A stretch of DNA of 64,000 nucleotides from CALDTK01 sp965215215 (GTDB lineage: Bacteria; Bacteroidota; Bacteroidia; Chitinophagales; Saprospiraceae): positions 3,968,001-4,032,000 of the forward strand of contig OZ244043.1 of NCBI GenBank assembly GCA_965215215.1. Reading direction: 5' to 3'. A program made the position numbers and the translations under genes. Shown here in pieces: positions 51,671 to 61,215 of this stretch (positions are counted from its first letter, which is position 1; the number at the start of each line of letters is the position of its first letter). Below the pieces are notes generated by a model. It was given only the letters and a program-made list of their open reading frames with translations. It had not been told where the DNA came from and did not search any database.

Positions 51671-54538
51671 CTACTGAGCTACGACCAGCCGTACGCTCTG
51701 CGACCGGCCGTCCGGATGCCTGATGCGGAGCGCGTACGTACCGGAAGACCCGATGGGGGAGGAGAGCGCGTGGCGGATCGCATTCGCCGTGTACGGGTGG
51801 GACTCCCACTGCACGAGCCCACCGAGTGCGTCGAAGAGTTCGAACCGGTAGACCCCGGCCCGCTCGGCGTCGAATACCACGGAGATCGGACTGCCCGACG
51901 TTACCGGATTCGGGTGTACTCGAACCGGGGTACGGTCGCGGAGCTCGGTCGTACCGACGGCCGGCTCGACCGCGACGTCGAAGGTGCAAACGTCGACGTT
52001 GCCGGCGGGATCGCTCGCGGTTATCGTAACGGTAGTCGTGCCCAAGGGTATGTTCCGGCCGGGCAGCACAGAAGCGACTAGCTCGATATCGTCGCCGCAC
52101 TCATCGAGGAACTGCGGCAAAGCGAACTCGAGGGCCGTGCTGTCGAACCGCGTGTACAGAACCGTATCGACCGGGCAACCGAGTAGCACCGGCGCGATCG
52201 AGTCGACCACGCAGAGGTCGTTAAAATTGGGGTCGTAGCCGGCCTCGTCGTCTTCGCGGCTCAGACCAACGCTCCCGTTGCCCGGTCGGGAGTCGCGATC
52301 GGGTTCTACTTGACTCCGGATTTCGCCCCAAGGCCTGACGGGCAGTCCGTTTCTACGTTGCCAGTAGGTCGTTACCCTCCGGATCTCACCCGCCGGTACC
52401 GCACCCCGGAAATTACCGGTCGGCCGGAACCCGGGTCGAAGCGTGGCCTCGTCGAAGCCGGGCAGGCTCGTGCGTAGACTCACCCCGGTGGCGTCGATCG
52501 TTCCCAGGTTCTGAATGGCGAAGGTGATGGTAAACGTATCGCCCGGGCTGGGCTCGGCGGGGTTGAGCACCACGGCGAGCGAAAGGTCCGCCTGCACTCC
52601 GGGGAGGCGCGAGCCGCCCCGCTCGCCGAGCCAGTCCGTCACCTTCACCCGGTACGCGGCCTCGTCGTTGTTGGCCGCGTACACGTACTCCCCTAGCCGG
52701 TAAATATCCGCGGCCAGCGCCGGTCCGGGGACCCGCGCCGTGTCGAAGGTGAGTCCACCGTCGCTGGAGTGGTACAGCTCACTCCCGTCGTGCACGAGCA
52801 AGTGGTCGTTGTACGCAATTAGCGCGTCGAGGGGCTCGTAGCGGTAATCTCGCACGCGTAACGGCGGAAACTTAGCGCCGTCCAACAGGCGCCAGGTTCG
52901 GCCTTGATCGTCGCTGCGGCTCACGCGGGTAAGGTCGGGGCGGTCGTCCCCGTCGCGAACGCGGAAGTCGTAAATCGATCCCGTTAGCGGGTCGCCGAAG
53001 GCGAACTCCCCGCCCTGCCAGAAGTAGCCGTCGTGCAGGTAGCCGAAGGTCCGTCCGCTGTCTACGGAGTAGTACATGCCCCGGCCGGGCTCGTAGGCGC
53101 GGTAGGCGAGCAGCGAGTCGCGCGCCTCGACGACGGTGCGTTCGCCGGGGTTGAATCCGTCGGGCGAGTAGCTCAGGTAGTAAGATTCCACCGGTAGCGC
53201 CGTGCTGCGGTTGAATACCGCCCCGTCGAAATAGCGTGTCCGGCGCGCGTCGCCGGTCATCCGGAAGGCCAACGTATACGATTGACCGTCGGCGGTGGCG
53301 TACACGTTCCCCCCGATCGTGCGCAGTCGCCCTCGACGCACCGCGGGCAGCACGCGCGCGTCGAAACTCGGTTGTGCGACGGCGGAGCGCCCGGCCCAGC
53401 CGGCGAGCGGTGCGGTATAAAACGCGGCCGGTAGGGTATCGCCGGCGGTGAGGGCGGAGTTGTCGCCGCGATTTGGGTACCGGTTGAGCAGGAGGCTGTC
53501 CGCGGTCAGTCGAAGTGGCGCGTAACCGCCCGAGGCGTCGTACTCGAACGGGACGATCCGGTCGGGGGCAATGAGACTGAGCGTCGAGGCGGTCCTCGCG
53601 CCCGGGTCGGTACCCTGCACCAGGTACACCTCGTCTCCGAGGATCTGACCGGACGCCACCCCGGGGACCGGTACCGAGGGTCCGTTTTTGCGAAAGCTGA
53701 GTCCGTTGTCTTCGGAGATCCAGAGTTGCACGAGCTCGGGCTCGGCCAGGGTATCCACCGCGACTACGTCGAGGCGCCTTTCGGCAAAACGCACCGCGCT
53801 CACGTGCGGGCCGGGGAGGGAAAGCGCGACGGGCCGGGCGGACGGACGCTCGCGATCGTAGAGCAGTAAGCTGTCACCGGCCCGAAAAGCGAACCGATCG
53901 GCGTTTGCCCCGGCGAACCGGACTTCGTTTTGGCGGAAGCCGGCCAAGGGCCGCCAGGTGTGCGCCGCGTCCCGACTCACGAAAGCGTGACTGCCCAGCG
54001 AATCGCTCGTGGGTACGTCGCTGTTGAAGACGAGCACGAACGTGGAGTCGTCGACCTTCGAGGGGATCCAGCGATCCCCGAGCTTGGGTTCGGTACCCAC
54101 CCGGGAGTCCTCGAAGCTCGCTCGTAGGGTGCGGCCGCCGTCGCGGCTCGTGTAGATCCGGTACCGCTGGCGGGGGATGCGGTCCGTGAGCAGGTTGACC
54201 GTCAGGAAGAGTACGTCGCCGAAGGCGGCGGTGGATTCGAGATCGAAACCCGTGAACCCTTCCGAACCGAGGAACAGGTCGGCGGCAACCGAATCGCGGA
54301 GGAAAGGCGCGTTGGTGGAGCTCAGCATCCGCGACCACGCGGCGCCGCCGTCCACTGAGCGGTAAACGTTCCTGTCCGTGATGAGTACGCGAAGCGAATC
54401 CGACTGATCGTAGGCGACCGGTTGGCCCGGCGTGAGCCCCAGGGTATCCCAAACTTGTGCTTCGGCGCCCGCGGGAAGGCCGAGCAGGAGGCACCACAGG
54501 AGAGAGTAAACGTGCAAGCGCGTGTTGAAATGCACCAT
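51671..54538 (-). CDS. T9SS cargo protein: BNR-type propeller, CARDB-like domain, one HYR domain, sorting domain
   Basis: A 955-residue secreted protein. The signal peptide is LHVYSLLWCLLLGLPAGAEA. Residues ~30-640 form repeats with sialidase/VPS10-like Asp-box motifs (YRSVDGGAAW, YTSRDGGRTL, YSVDSGRTF, YHSSDGGLTF). A CARDB-like domain follows (ADLSLAVVLNPAEPSPGDTF). One HYR domain lies near residues 785-865 (VLLGCPVDTVLYTRFDSTAL, ITASDPAGNVDVCTFDV). The last ~80 residues (VRVHPNPVTSGSPISVVFDA, SSGTYALRIRHPDGRSQSVR) are a type A sorting domain. It is a tandem paralogue of the gene at 54698-58171. The ATG at 54538 sets the signal; ligand or substrate is unknown. Confidence 0.88.
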   Translation of the reverse strand: MVHFNTRLHVYSLLWCLLLGLPAGAEAQVWDTLGLTPGQPVAYDQSDSLRVLITDRNVYRSVDGGAAWSRMLSSTNAPFLRDSVAADLFLGSEGFTGFDLESTAAFGDVLFLTVNLLTDRIPRQRYRIYTSRDGGRTLRASFEDSRVGTEPKLGDRWIPSKVDDSTFVLVFNSDVPTSDSLGSHAFVSRDAAHTWRPLAGFRQNEVRFAGANADRFAFRAGDSLLLYDRERPSARPVALSLPGPHVSAVRFAERRLDVVAVDTLAEPELVQLWISEDNGLSFRKNGPSVPVPGVASGQILGDEVYLVQGTDPGARTASTLSLIAPDRIVPFEYDASGGYAPLRLTADSLLLNRYPNRGDNSALTAGDTLPAAFYTAPLAGWAGRSAVAQPSFDARVLPAVRRGRLRTIGGNVYATADGQSYTLAFRMTGDARRTRYFDGAVFNRSTALPVESYYLSYSPDGFNPGERTVVEARDSLLAYRAYEPGRGMYYSVDSGRTFGYLHDGYFWQGGEFAFGDPLTGSIYDFRVRDGDDRPDLTRVSRSDDQGRTWRLLDGAKFPPLRVRDYRYEPLDALIAYNDHLLVHDGSELYHSSDGGLTFDTARVPGPALAADIYRLGEYVYAANNDEAAYRVKVTDWLGERGGSRLPGVQADLSLAVVLNPAEPSPGDTFTITFAIQNLGTIDATGVSLRTSLPGFDEATLRPGFRPTGNFRGAVPAGEIRRVTTYWQRRNGLPVRPWGEIRSQVEPDRDSRPGNGSVGLSREDDEAGYDPNFNDLCVVDSIAPVLLGCPVDTVLYTRFDSTALEFALPQFLDECGDDIELVASVLPGRNIPLGTTTVTITASDPAGNVDVCTFDVAVEPAVGTTELRDRTPVRVHPNPVTSGSPISVVFDAERAGVYRFELFDALGGLVQWESHPYTANAIRHALSSPIGSSGTYALRIRHPDGRSQSVRLVVAQ

Positions 54539-54641
54539 AGGCTGTGCCACTGAGACTGGTTGGCAGCGTGGGGTCCTCGACAAACGTCCCGCGGGCCGAA
54601 CCTGTGCACCGTCAGGTCGAAATAGTTAGCCCGAAATAAGT

Positions 54642-54673
54642 GAGCCCCCGACCTAACGTTAGGTCGGGGGCTC
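54642..54673 (-). terminator. intrinsic terminator after the larger T9SS cargo gene
   Basis: GAGCCCCCGACCTAAC (54642-54657) and its exact complement (54658-54673) form a perfect 16-base inverted repeat, with the central bases acting as loop. On the minus strand it is followed by ACTTATTT. It separates the two tandem paralogues, so they are likely transcribed separately. Confidence 0.8.
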
Positions 54674-54697
54674 GCGCGTGAGCGGTGCTGATGTGCG

Positions 54698-57600
54698 TTA
54701 CCGCAGGATGGAAAGCGGCACCCCGCCCGTGGTAGAGTTGGGATTCGCGATCGATACCTGGTACATGCCGGCGGGTAACCCGTCGCTCGGTACGGCGACC
54801 CGTTGCTCGCCGGCCTGCAGGTACACCGGTTGCTGCTCGACGGATCGACCGAGCACGTCCACGACCCGAAGGACGTAGTCGCCGGCCTCCTTCACGTTGA
54901 GTCGAAGAGCGGTTTGTGCGCCGCTGCCGATCGGGTTGGGCACGAGCGTAGCCTGTAGCTTGTCCGAAGACTGCCGCTTGGGTCCCCCACTCTTCGTCGA
55001 GACGACGACCGAGTCACTCTGGATAACGGTGATGTTAAACTCACAGCTGTCGAGGTTGCCGGCGGCATCGTTGACGAGGTAGACGACGCGCGTTACTCCG
55101 ATGGGGAAACTGAACCCGGAGGAGTAGTTCAGGCGGATGTTGAGTCCGCCGCCGCCGCTGCAGTTGTCCGCGAAGGTCGGTTCCGACCAACCCGCCGCCG
55201 CCGAGGCGTCGAGCGTGGAGATCGTCTGATCGACGGGGCAGTCCGAGATGGCGGGCGCCGTCTCGTCCGGGTAGCAGCCCGTTGCGTCTTCCTGCGTCAC
55301 CGTGATGGTGAACGTGCAGGTGGTCTCGTTGCCGGCCGCGTCGGTCGCGGTGTAGGTCACCGCGTTCTCGCCGACCGGTAGGTTGTCGCCGGGCGTAAAG
55401 TTCGAGGCGAGTTCGATGTCGCCACCGCAATTGTCGCTCGCCGTGGGCGGCGTCCACGCCGCGGCGGCGGAGTCGCCCTGTGTGGTAAGCGCGAAATCGG
55501 CCGGGCAGTCGGTGATCTCGGGTGCGGTAGCGTCGGGGCTGCAGGCGGGGTCACCCTCCTGAAACACCTGCACCAGGAAGCTGCAGGTGGTTTGGTTGCC
55601 GGCGGCATCGGAGGCCGTGTACGTGACGACCGTCGTACCGACCGGGAACGGGTCCCCCGGGTTCGCGGAGGCGCTCAGCGATAGATCGCCGGAGCAGTTG
55701 TCGCTAACGCTCGGGGCCGTCCAGGTGGCCGAAGCGGTTTCGCCGGCGGTGCTGACCGAGATATCCTCCGGGCAGTCCGAGAGCACGGGTTCTATGTTGT
55801 CGTCCGCGCACACGGTGTTGTCGTTCGGGTTCCAAAACGCCTCGTCGTCTTCTTCGGGGGCGTCGAACACCGCGCGGTTGTTGGGACGCGAGTCGACGTC
55901 GGGCTGATCGGCGTAGGTGATTTGCGCCCACGGGCGGATCGGGTCGCCGTCGAGTCGGAAGTAGAAGAAGGTGAGGCTGCGTGATTCGCCGGCGGGAATG
56001 GTGCCCCGCTGCTCGAGGTCACCTTCCGGCTCGACACCCCCCCGGTTTACGTAGTCGTCGGCGTTGCGCCCGACCCTCAGGTCGAAGTTGACACCTGTCG
56101 CGTCTACGGTACCCGTGTTGGTTACGCGTACGGTAACCTCGAACTTCTCGAACTTGCGGGCCTCGGAAGGGGAGACGAGCAGCGAGATCTCGAGGTCGAT
56201 CTGGCTGCCGTCCTCGATCGTCCCGCCGCCGGAACCCAACCACGCGTTCGGGTCGATGCTGAAGAAGCGTTCGTCGCGGGTGCGGACACCGATCTTGTTG
56301 CCGATGCGATAAACTTGGGCGCCGTAAAAGCTAAAGGGCGCGTCGGCCGCGGCGAAGGTTACCCCGCCGTCGGTGCTGTAGTTGAAGGTGCTGTCGGTGT
56401 AGGCGAACAGGTAGCGGTTGTAGGCAAACTGCCGCGGGTAAGGGTTGTAGCCGCTGGTATTGGCGTCGCGGGGCACGTCGGCGTCCTCGACGCTTGTGTA
56501 GCTGAGGCCTTCGTCGGTGCTCCGGTCGACGGTTACCGGCTCGCCCTCCGCATTCCCGTAGCGGCGTAAGATGCCGAAGAAATCCCCGCTCACGGGGTCG
56601 CCGATCATTTCGTTGCGGACCGGGAAGGATCCGTCGTTGTAGGGGGCGAAGTTGACCCCGCCGTCCACCGAGCGCACGAGCCCGTTCTGGGTGTCGCGGG
56701 TTGCGTCGCCGTCGTCGTTCACGAGGCGATTGTGGTACAGGGCACCGTTGCGGCCCTCGATGGCGATAACCGGCCGACTGTTGACCGCCCGGATGATGGA
56801 GCCGATCTCGGTGGCGTCGGTCGCGTAGTAGGTTACGTTGGTGGGGTCCGTGTAGGCTACGGCCTGCGCGCCCAGCGCGAAGTAGCGTAGGTCGTACGGT
56901 CGGTTGACCATCGAGAACGACTTGAAGAACTTCTTACCGTCGTTGGTGTAAAATGCGCCTACCGAGTAGCGATTGAAGCTGAGGTAGCTGTTGCCGTACT
57001 GGGGGAGCGCGGCTAAGGAGTACTCGGGTAGCGCGAGCTCCGTGCTCTGCGCGAAACCGTCGTCGCTCGCGCGGAAGGGTGCGGGCTCCGGGCTGCCGGG
57101 TGCATCGCTGGTGGCCACGCTACGCCGCGAGGGCCTGGCGTTGATCAGGCGGCCGTCGGCGGTGAGCCTGTACGGGCCGTCATCGGCGTTCTGTCCGTCG
57201 CCACTAACCGCCACCGCAGTCGAGAACGACGCCAGGTCGATCTGGTAGGCGGTCGTGGTCACCGAACTCAGCGAGCCCGCCGAGGCAAAAATGTAGTCGC
57301 CCACGATTTGGGCGCTGGATATAGGTGCTTTGGGTAGTGTTTGGGACTGATCGGTGAAGGTCTCCCCGCCGTCGGTGGAGACGGCGTAGGTGAGATCACC
57401 GGAAGAGGTCTGGGAGCGCCCGAAGGCGAGGGTCTCGATGGCGTCCTCGCTCACCCGCGCGGCGCGCACGCCGTCGAGCTCGATGGTGTCGGTCGCTACC
57501 GCCCCGTCGGCGGGATCGTAGAAGACGATACCCTCGTCGACGAGGAACGCGAGGCCCTGCTGGTTGCTACCCACGTAGCTCGCGCCGAGCGAGCCGTTGA

Positions 57601-58171
57601 ACGCGAACTCGTTCCAGGTCGCGGCCTTGTCGTCGGAGATGTAGATCGAGGTGCCGCCCTCGGGGCCGCTCGTGCGGAAGGTGGCCAAAAAGGTGTCGTC
57701 GTCCACCCGGTACGGTCGGAATTGATTGCCGTACTGAGCTTGCGTCGTGTTCGCGTAGCGTTCCACGAACACTTCGTCGAGTGTGGTCCCCCCGTCGCTC
57801 GAGGTGTAGATGGAGTACCGCCCGGGGTTCGAGCTATTGAGCTCGTAGCGCGGGGCGAGAAACAAGACGTCCCCGAATACTTGGGTGTAGGCTTCCGTAA
57901 ATCCGTTGAACTCCCGGATGCTCCTGCCGTCCGGGGCATCGCCGGGTTCCTGGAGGAAGGGTGCGTTGGTGGTGTTTAGCTTTTGGGTGAACGTGGCGCC
58001 GCCGTCGGTGCTCGTGTACACGTTGGCCCGCGTCACGACCGTCACTTGTTGGTCGTTTACGTCGGCGGCGATTGGCCTGAGGGGTAGGTTTCCTTCCTGT
58101 TGCCAGTCCTGCCCGAAGGCAGAGGCTACTCCGAGTAGGAGCAGGAAGGTGATTGGGAGAATTCTCATCAT
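54698..58171 (-). CDS. T9SS cargo protein: BNR-type propeller, CARDB-like domain, three HYR domains, sorting domain
   Basis: A 1157-residue secreted protein. MRILPITFLLLLGVASAFGQ is the signal peptide; the ATG at 58171 (or 58168) is chosen because the longer frame to 58663 runs antisense to the DUF1599 gene. Residues ~25-690 carry Asp-box-like repeats (YTSTDGGATF, YTSSDGGTTL, YISDDKAATW, YSTDGGVTF). A CARDB-like domain follows (QIDLEISLLVSPSEARKFEK). Three HYR domains (about residues 785-1060) each have the C-P-x-D ... DNC-x-G ... TTC spacing. The sorting domain has ATLVPNPIGSGAQTALRLNV and PAGMYQVSIANPN. Same architecture as its neighbour but with two more HYR copies. Extracellular, probably cell-surface anchored. 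Confidence 0.88.
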   Translation of the reverse strand: MMRILPITFLLLLGVASAFGQDWQQEGNLPLRPIAADVNDQQVTVVTRANVYTSTDGGATFTQKLNTTNAPFLQEPGDAPDGRSIREFNGFTEAYTQVFGDVLFLAPRYELNSSNPGRYSIYTSSDGGTTLDEVFVERYANTTQAQYGNQFRPYRVDDDTFLATFRTSGPEGGTSIYISDDKAATWNEFAFNGSLGASYVGSNQQGLAFLVDEGIVFYDPADGAVATDTIELDGVRAARVSEDAIETLAFGRSQTSSGDLTYAVSTDGGETFTDQSQTLPKAPISSAQIVGDYIFASAGSLSSVTTTAYQIDLASFSTAVAVSGDGQNADDGPYRLTADGRLINARPSRRSVATSDAPGSPEPAPFRASDDGFAQSTELALPEYSLAALPQYGNSYLSFNRYSVGAFYTNDGKKFFKSFSMVNRPYDLRYFALGAQAVAYTDPTNVTYYATDATEIGSIIRAVNSRPVIAIEGRNGALYHNRLVNDDGDATRDTQNGLVRSVDGGVNFAPYNDGSFPVRNEMIGDPVSGDFFGILRRYGNAEGEPVTVDRSTDEGLSYTSVEDADVPRDANTSGYNPYPRQFAYNRYLFAYTDSTFNYSTDGGVTFAAADAPFSFYGAQVYRIGNKIGVRTRDERFFSIDPNAWLGSGGGTIEDGSQIDLEISLLVSPSEARKFEKFEVTVRVTNTGTVDATGVNFDLRVGRNADDYVNRGGVEPEGDLEQRGTIPAGESRSLTFFYFRLDGDPIRPWAQITYADQPDVDSRPNNRAVFDAPEEDDEAFWNPNDNTVCADDNIEPVLSDCPEDISVSTAGETASATWTAPSVSDNCSGDLSLSASANPGDPFPVGTTVVTYTASDAAGNQTTCSFLVQVFQEGDPACSPDATAPEITDCPADFALTTQGDSAAAAWTPPTASDNCGGDIELASNFTPGDNLPVGENAVTYTATDAAGNETTCTFTITVTQEDATGCYPDETAPAISDCPVDQTISTLDASAAAGWSEPTFADNCSGGGGLNIRLNYSSGFSFPIGVTRVVYLVNDAAGNLDSCEFNITVIQSDSVVVSTKSGGPKRQSSDKLQATLVPNPIGSGAQTALRLNVKEAGDYVLRVVDVLGRSVEQQPVYLQAGEQRVAVPSDGLPAGMYQVSIANPNSTTGGVPLSILR

Positions 58172-58243
58172 AGGGCGAATACACGGTGAAACCTTCGCGC
58201 AGTTGCTTAGCGAAGGAGAATTTTGGGCAGATACCTTGCGCGT

Positions 58244-58777
58244 ATGGCCGACACTTTGCTGCAATACAATCGCGCGCTCACTGGATGCAGGGATGTCTTC
58301 GCGAAGAAGATGGGCGACTACGGCACGGCCTGGCGAATCCTGCGCTTGCCCTCGCTCACCGACCAACTCTACATCAAGGCGATGCGGATCCGGAGTATCG
58401 AGGAGGCGGGTACGCCGAAGGTAGACGAGGGCATCGAGCCCGAGTTCGTCGCCTTGGTCAACTACTCCTACCTCGCGCTCGTACAACTGGAGCTCGACAG
58501 CGCCGATCCGATCGACTTGCCGGCGGAGCAGGCGCTCGCCCACTACGACCGCGTGAGCGCGCGAACGCGCGAGCTCATGTTGGCGAAAAACCACGATTAC
58601 GGGGAAGCCTGGCGCGATATGCGCATCAGCTCCCTCACCGATTTGATCCTGATGAAGCTGCACCGCATCAAGCAGATCGAGGACAACGCCGGTGCCGTTA
58701 GCGTGAGCGAGGGCGTAGCCGGCGGCTATGCCGATATTGCCAACTACGCGTTGTTCGCACTCATCAAGCTGCCATGA
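58244..58777 (+). CDS. DUF1599 (Nmad1-like) protein with internal duplication
   Basis: A 177-residue protein formed of two similar halves. Half one has FAKKMGDYGTAWRILRLPSL then TDQLYIKAMRIRSIEE; half two has LAKNHDYGEAWRDMRISSL then TDLILMKLHRIKQIED, each ending in an N-Y-(S/A)-L-x-A-L-(V/I) helix. K-x-x-DYG-x-AWR, T-D-x-x-x-x-K and R-I-x-x-I-E are conserved in both. DUF1599 has been listed among nucleotide-modification-associated domains (Nmad1), but its function is unproven. The ATG at 58244 is chosen over a TTG at 58223. Its stop overlaps the next start by four bases, as in many Bacteroidota. Confidence 0.88.
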   Translation: MADTLLQYNRALTGCRDVFAKKMGDYGTAWRILRLPSLTDQLYIKAMRIRSIEEAGTPKVDEGIEPEFVALVNYSYLALVQLELDSADPIDLPAEQALAHYDRVSARTRELMLAKNHDYGEAWRDMRISSLTDLILMKLHRIKQIEDNAGAVSVSEGVAGGYADIANYALFALIKLP

Positions 58778-60234
58778 CTCTCGCCACCATAGTCCTCTAC
58801 ATTGCCCTAGCGGCGGTACTGCTCACCCTGGCCACTCATTTTTGGGCGAAGCGAACGCGCAACTTGGGCATGTCATTCCTACAAAATTTTTGTGGGGCTT
58901 GGTTTCTGTTCTCCGGGTACATCAAGGTGGCGGATCCCCTGGGTACCGCCTACAAGATGGAGCAGTACTTCAGCGAATTCTCCTTCACGGCCGCCGGGGC
59001 GGGTGTGGGCTTCCTCGAGCCGCTTTTCGGTTGGGCGAGTTCGGTGAGCGTTTACGTAGCTATGTTCATGGTGGTGCTCGAGGTGGTACTCGGGCTCATG
59101 TTGGTGCTCGGCACCCGGCCGCCCGTTACGCGGTGGCTCTTTTTGGCGGTGATGCTCTTCTTCACGATCCTCACGGGCTTCACCTTCCTCACCGGTTACG
59201 TCCCCACGGAGAGTAACTTCTTCGCTTTCGCCGACTGGGGGCCGTACGTATCGACGAATATGCGCGTCACGGACTGCGGCTGCTTTGGGGATTTCCTGAA
59301 GTTGGACCCCTACGTGAGCTACCTGAAAGACTGCGCGCTGCTCGTGCCGGCCGTCCTCTTCGTACTCTTCCCGGGGAGTATGCACCGGCTCTTCACCCAA
59401 CGGGTGCGTGCGGCCGCACCGCTGACCGCGGCGGGTGCGGCGGTGTTGTTCGGGCTGTCCAACTTCTACTGGGGCCTCCCGATCCACGATTTTCGTCCGT
59501 TCGCCGAGGGGGTGGACATCCGGGAGCGCAAACGCGCCGAGGCCGAGGCGCTGGCCGACGTGGAGCTGGACTACCGCCTGACGAGCAGGGCCACCGGAGA
59601 GGTGACCGTACTCCCGGTAGACGCCTACCTCGAGGCCTACAAAGATTACCCGAAGGAGGAGTACGAGCTCGAGCAGGTGCCCGGCGAACCGGCCGTGGCG
59701 CAGACCAAGATCAGCGATTTCGAGCTGGAGGACGAAACCGGAAACGCCGTCGTCGAAGACCTGCTCCGGGAGCCGGGCTACTCGGTGCTCGTGGTCGCGT
59801 ACAAACTCTACGACGAAGGGGTGAAGCCCGGGGAGCGAACGGTGGAAGATTCGCTCTTCGTGGCCGTGGACCCGGACGAGCCCAACGGGAAGCGGGTGTT
59901 CGCCGGACTGCGGGAGCGCAGCGAGACCGGTAATATGATCGCCTGGAACGAGAGCTACCTCGAACACTGGTCCGACCACATCGTACCGTTCGCCGCGGGT
60001 GCCGAAGCGGCGGGCTGGAAGGTTTACGCCGCCACCGCCTTCACCGATCCGGCGCGCGTCGCCGATTTCCGCGAAGCCGCTCGCTTCCCGTGGCCGATCT
60101 ACCGGGGCGATGACCTCCTGCTCAAAACGATCATCCGCGCCAACCCCGGCGTGGTCGTGCTCAAGGACGGCGTAGTGGTCCGCAAGTTTCACTACGCCGA
60201 GCTGCCGCGATTTAGTGAGTTGAGTTTACAGTAA
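58774..60234 (+). CDS. BT_3928-type membrane protein: DoxX/MauE-like plus thioredoxin-fold domain
   Basis: A 486-residue protein. Residues ~1-240 contain six or more hydrophobic helices (VLYIALAAVLLTLATHFW, FCGAWFLFSGYIKVADPLG, MFMVVLEVVLGLMLVLGT, WLFLAVMLFFTILTGFTFLT), with the MauE/DoxX motif TDCGCFGDFLKLDP. Residues ~320-486 are a soluble thioredoxin-like domain with cis-Pro turn NPGVVVLKDGVVVRKFHY, but no CxxC is seen there. So redox work, if any, would rest on the Cys pair in DCGCFG. Co-translated with DUF1599. Confidence 0.82.
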   Translation: MTLATIVLYIALAAVLLTLATHFWAKRTRNLGMSFLQNFCGAWFLFSGYIKVADPLGTAYKMEQYFSEFSFTAAGAGVGFLEPLFGWASSVSVYVAMFMVVLEVVLGLMLVLGTRPPVTRWLFLAVMLFFTILTGFTFLTGYVPTESNFFAFADWGPYVSTNMRVTDCGCFGDFLKLDPYVSYLKDCALLVPAVLFVLFPGSMHRLFTQRVRAAAPLTAAGAAVLFGLSNFYWGLPIHDFRPFAEGVDIRERKRAEAEALADVELDYRLTSRATGEVTVLPVDAYLEAYKDYPKEEYELEQVPGEPAVAQTKISDFELEDETGNAVVEDLLREPGYSVLVVAYKLYDEGVKPGERTVEDSLFVAVDPDEPNGKRVFAGLRERSETGNMIAWNESYLEHWSDHIVPFAAGAEAAGWKVYAATAFTDPARVADFREAARFPWPIYRGDDLLLKTIIRANPGVVVLKDGVVVRKFHYAELPRFSELSLQ

Positions 60235-60276
60235 GGCAGCCGCGCTTTCGCAAAACCTTACTTGCTTTGCCGGCTC

Positions 60277-61212
60277 ATGCTGTCAAGGCGAAACGTTCGT
60301 ATCAAGGTTATGCAGTTGCTCTACGCCGAACGCCAGGATAGCGGGCTGGAAGCACGGGGCGCGTTACGGGCCTTCGACCGCATGGTTGACGAGAGCTACG
60401 CGACGCTGCTTTTCGACCTTTACACCTTCGTGCGCGTCCTGCGCCACGCCCGCGGCGACAAGCAGCGGCGCCTCGCCAAGCTGCGTCCGTCTAAAGCCGA
60501 TAAGGAGTTTCAACCCCGCGCCTACGAGAACCCCATGGTGCTGCACCTCGCCAACTCCGTAGAGCTAGCCGAAGCCTCGCGCCGCCGCAAATTCGCCGAG
60601 TTGGCCGACGAGGAGTTGGAGCGCGGGTTTTACGACCTGGTACGCAAGGCGGAGGGCTTCGAGGAACTCGCCCTCGCCACCGAGCCGACGCGCCAGGAGG
60701 TACAAAAATTTCTGCTTAAGGCGCATAAGGTCCTCATGGACAGCGAAGGCTACAACGCCTACCTCGAAGACCGTTTCGCCCCCTGGGACGAGGACAAGAG
60801 TCTGGTGGTGGGCGCGGCCAAAAAAGTGATCCGCGCCCTCCCCGGTCCCGACGGACTGCTCGAGCACTACCGCCCGGACGAAGAGACCCGTACCGCCTTC
60901 GGGGAGCACCTGCTGCGTTACGTGCTCGAACGCGGGGCCGAGCTCCAGGGTCACATCGAGCCCGTGCTCGAGAACTGGGACGCCGAGCGCGTGGCCCTCC
61001 TCGACATGGTACTGCTGAAGATGGCGCTCGCCGAGCTACTCGAATTCCCACAGATCCCACCGAAGGTGACGCTCAACGAGTACGTTGAGCTAGCTAAAAC
61101 CTACAGCACGGAGAAGAGTAAGGACTTCGTGAACGGTATCCTCGATCGACTCCTACACTCCCTGCGCGAAACGGGCCTCATCGTCAAAGAGGGCCGCGGC
61201 CTGATAGAATAG
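60277..61212 (+). CDS. nusB: transcription antitermination factor NusB, long Bacteroidota form
   Basis: A 311-residue protein. SRRNVRIKVMQLLYAERQD is the NusB N-terminal RNA-binding helix, and the C-terminal half holds the fold's core (ERVALLDMVLLKMALAELLE, KVTLNEYVELAKTYSTEKSK, FVNGILDRLLHSL). It is about twice the length of E. coli NusB (139 aa); extra helices fill residues ~50-150, which is usual in Bacteroidota. ATG 60277 is favoured over the TTG at 60262. The gap to guaA is three bases. Confidence 0.92.
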   Translation: MLSRRNVRIKVMQLLYAERQDSGLEARGALRAFDRMVDESYATLLFDLYTFVRVLRHARGDKQRRLAKLRPSKADKEFQPRAYENPMVLHLANSVELAEASRRRKFAELADEELERGFYDLVRKAEGFEELALATEPTRQEVQKFLLKAHKVLMDSEGYNAYLEDRFAPWDEDKSLVVGAAKKVIRALPGPDGLLEHYRPDEETRTAFGEHLLRYVLERGAELQGHIEPVLENWDAERVALLDMVLLKMALAELLEFPQIPPKVTLNEYVELAKTYSTEKSKDFVNGILDRLLHSLRETGLIVKEGRGLIE

Positions 61213-61215
61213 TCT

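Noticed and set aside
58172..58663. N-terminal extension of the larger T9SS cargo protein
   Set aside because: It is antisense to DUF1599 and would hide the signal peptide beginning at 58171.
58879..60192. 437-codon open frame on the minus strand
   Set aside because: Antisense to the BT_3928-type gene; low-complexity His/Glu/Arg content.
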